Below, in pieces: positions 30,157 through 30,254 of a DNA stretch of 30,254 bases. Positions within the stretch are counted from its first letter, which is position 1; the number at the start of each line of letters is the position of its first letter. Below the pieces are notes generated by a model. It saw nothing but the letters and a program-made list of their open reading frames with translations, searched no databases and had not been told where the DNA came from. Source of the DNA: CAVXAE01 sp044225565. Lineage in GTDB: Bacteria > Pseudomonadota > Gammaproteobacteria > Steroidobacterales > Steroidobacteraceae. The DNA is taken from assembly GCA_044225565.1 (NCBI GenBank), contig JBGAIL010000041.1, positions 1 to 30,254 on the forward strand, written 5' to 3'. A program made the position numbers and the translations under genes.

Positions 30157-30254
30157 TTGTCGCGCGGCCGAGATGCGGCTGGCCCGCGACCCAATCAGGC
30201 CGGGCGCGATCAGCCCACGGCGATCAGCCGGAAGCGGGAATGGCCAGCTCTCGC
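30157..30254. other. Unassigned right edge
   Basis: The last 98 bp hold no supportable complete gene. On the minus strand a frame entering from the right edge reads ARAGHSRFRLIAVG and stops at 30210-30212, which could be the C-terminus of a convergent gene. It is too short to judge. Confidence 0.25.

Noticed and set aside
1..30254. CRISPR arrays, tRNA/rRNA genes, transposases, phage genes
   Set aside because: None seen on either strand: no regularly spaced repeats, no cloverleaf sequences with conserved TTCGA arms, no mobility proteins among the frames.

Overview
The window is a GC-rich stretch of bacterial chromosome, densely packed with genes. Gene content and protein sequence suggest a gammaproteobacterium: an E. 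coli-like F1 beta and epsilon pair, GlmU/GlmS, RimO, a marR-emrAB style pump operon and a TctE-type sensor. The Nevskiales/Steroidobacterales/Xanthomonadales side is my guess; no rRNA or other decisive marker is present. I saw no tRNA, insertion sequence, phage gene or CRISPR array, and no gene-free stretch longer than about 180 bp.

Left part (1-4678). The 3' end of the ATP synthase operon (atpD, cut by the window edge, then atpC) meets a convergent NUDIX hydrolase. After this come a PAPS-dependent sulfotransferase, a small membrane protein with conserved His/Asp, a coiled-coil membrane-anchored protein and a Cys-rich GFA-like/DUF6151 protein.

Efflux operon (4769-9414, minus strand). The order of transcription is marR regulator, outer-membrane lipoprotein channel, emrA, emrB, with every junction overlapping. 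A perfect 14-bp inverted repeat lies just upstream of marR and is very probably its operator.

Envelope part (9595-20554). glmU, a GT4-like glycosyltransferase and a hexapeptide acyltransferase form one plus-strand unit. They are followed by a secreted alkaline phosphatase whose metal-site residues are of the animal type, a secreted protein of unknown function, an OmpR/TctE-type two-component pair on the minus strand, glmS on the minus strand, a GlsB/YeaQ membrane protein, and a GT8-like protein that has lost its DxD motif. The common atpC-glmU-glmS gene order is thus broken up: about 8 kb separates atpC from glmU, and glmS lies inverted 6 kb further on.

Metabolic and RNA/protein-modification part (20608-25762). 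It holds a PPK2-type polyphosphate kinase, a divergent Lrp-family regulator/kynureninase pair sharing a control region with two near-identical pseudo-palindromes 73 bp apart, a stand-alone Lrp ligand-binding (RAM) domain, rimO and a TonB-like protein.

Right part (25753-30254). A PurD-like ATP-grasp protein outside any purine operon is followed by a scattered set of signalling parts: an HTH-receiver fusion, a membrane PAS protein with no output domain and, on the other strand, an isolated 79-residue HisKA phosphoacceptor domain with no ATPase domain. Three perfect GC hairpins lie between the last two. The window ends with a translationally coupled methyltransferase/unknown-protein pair. This right-hand signalling cluster and the PurD-like gene are the least conventional parts of the window.
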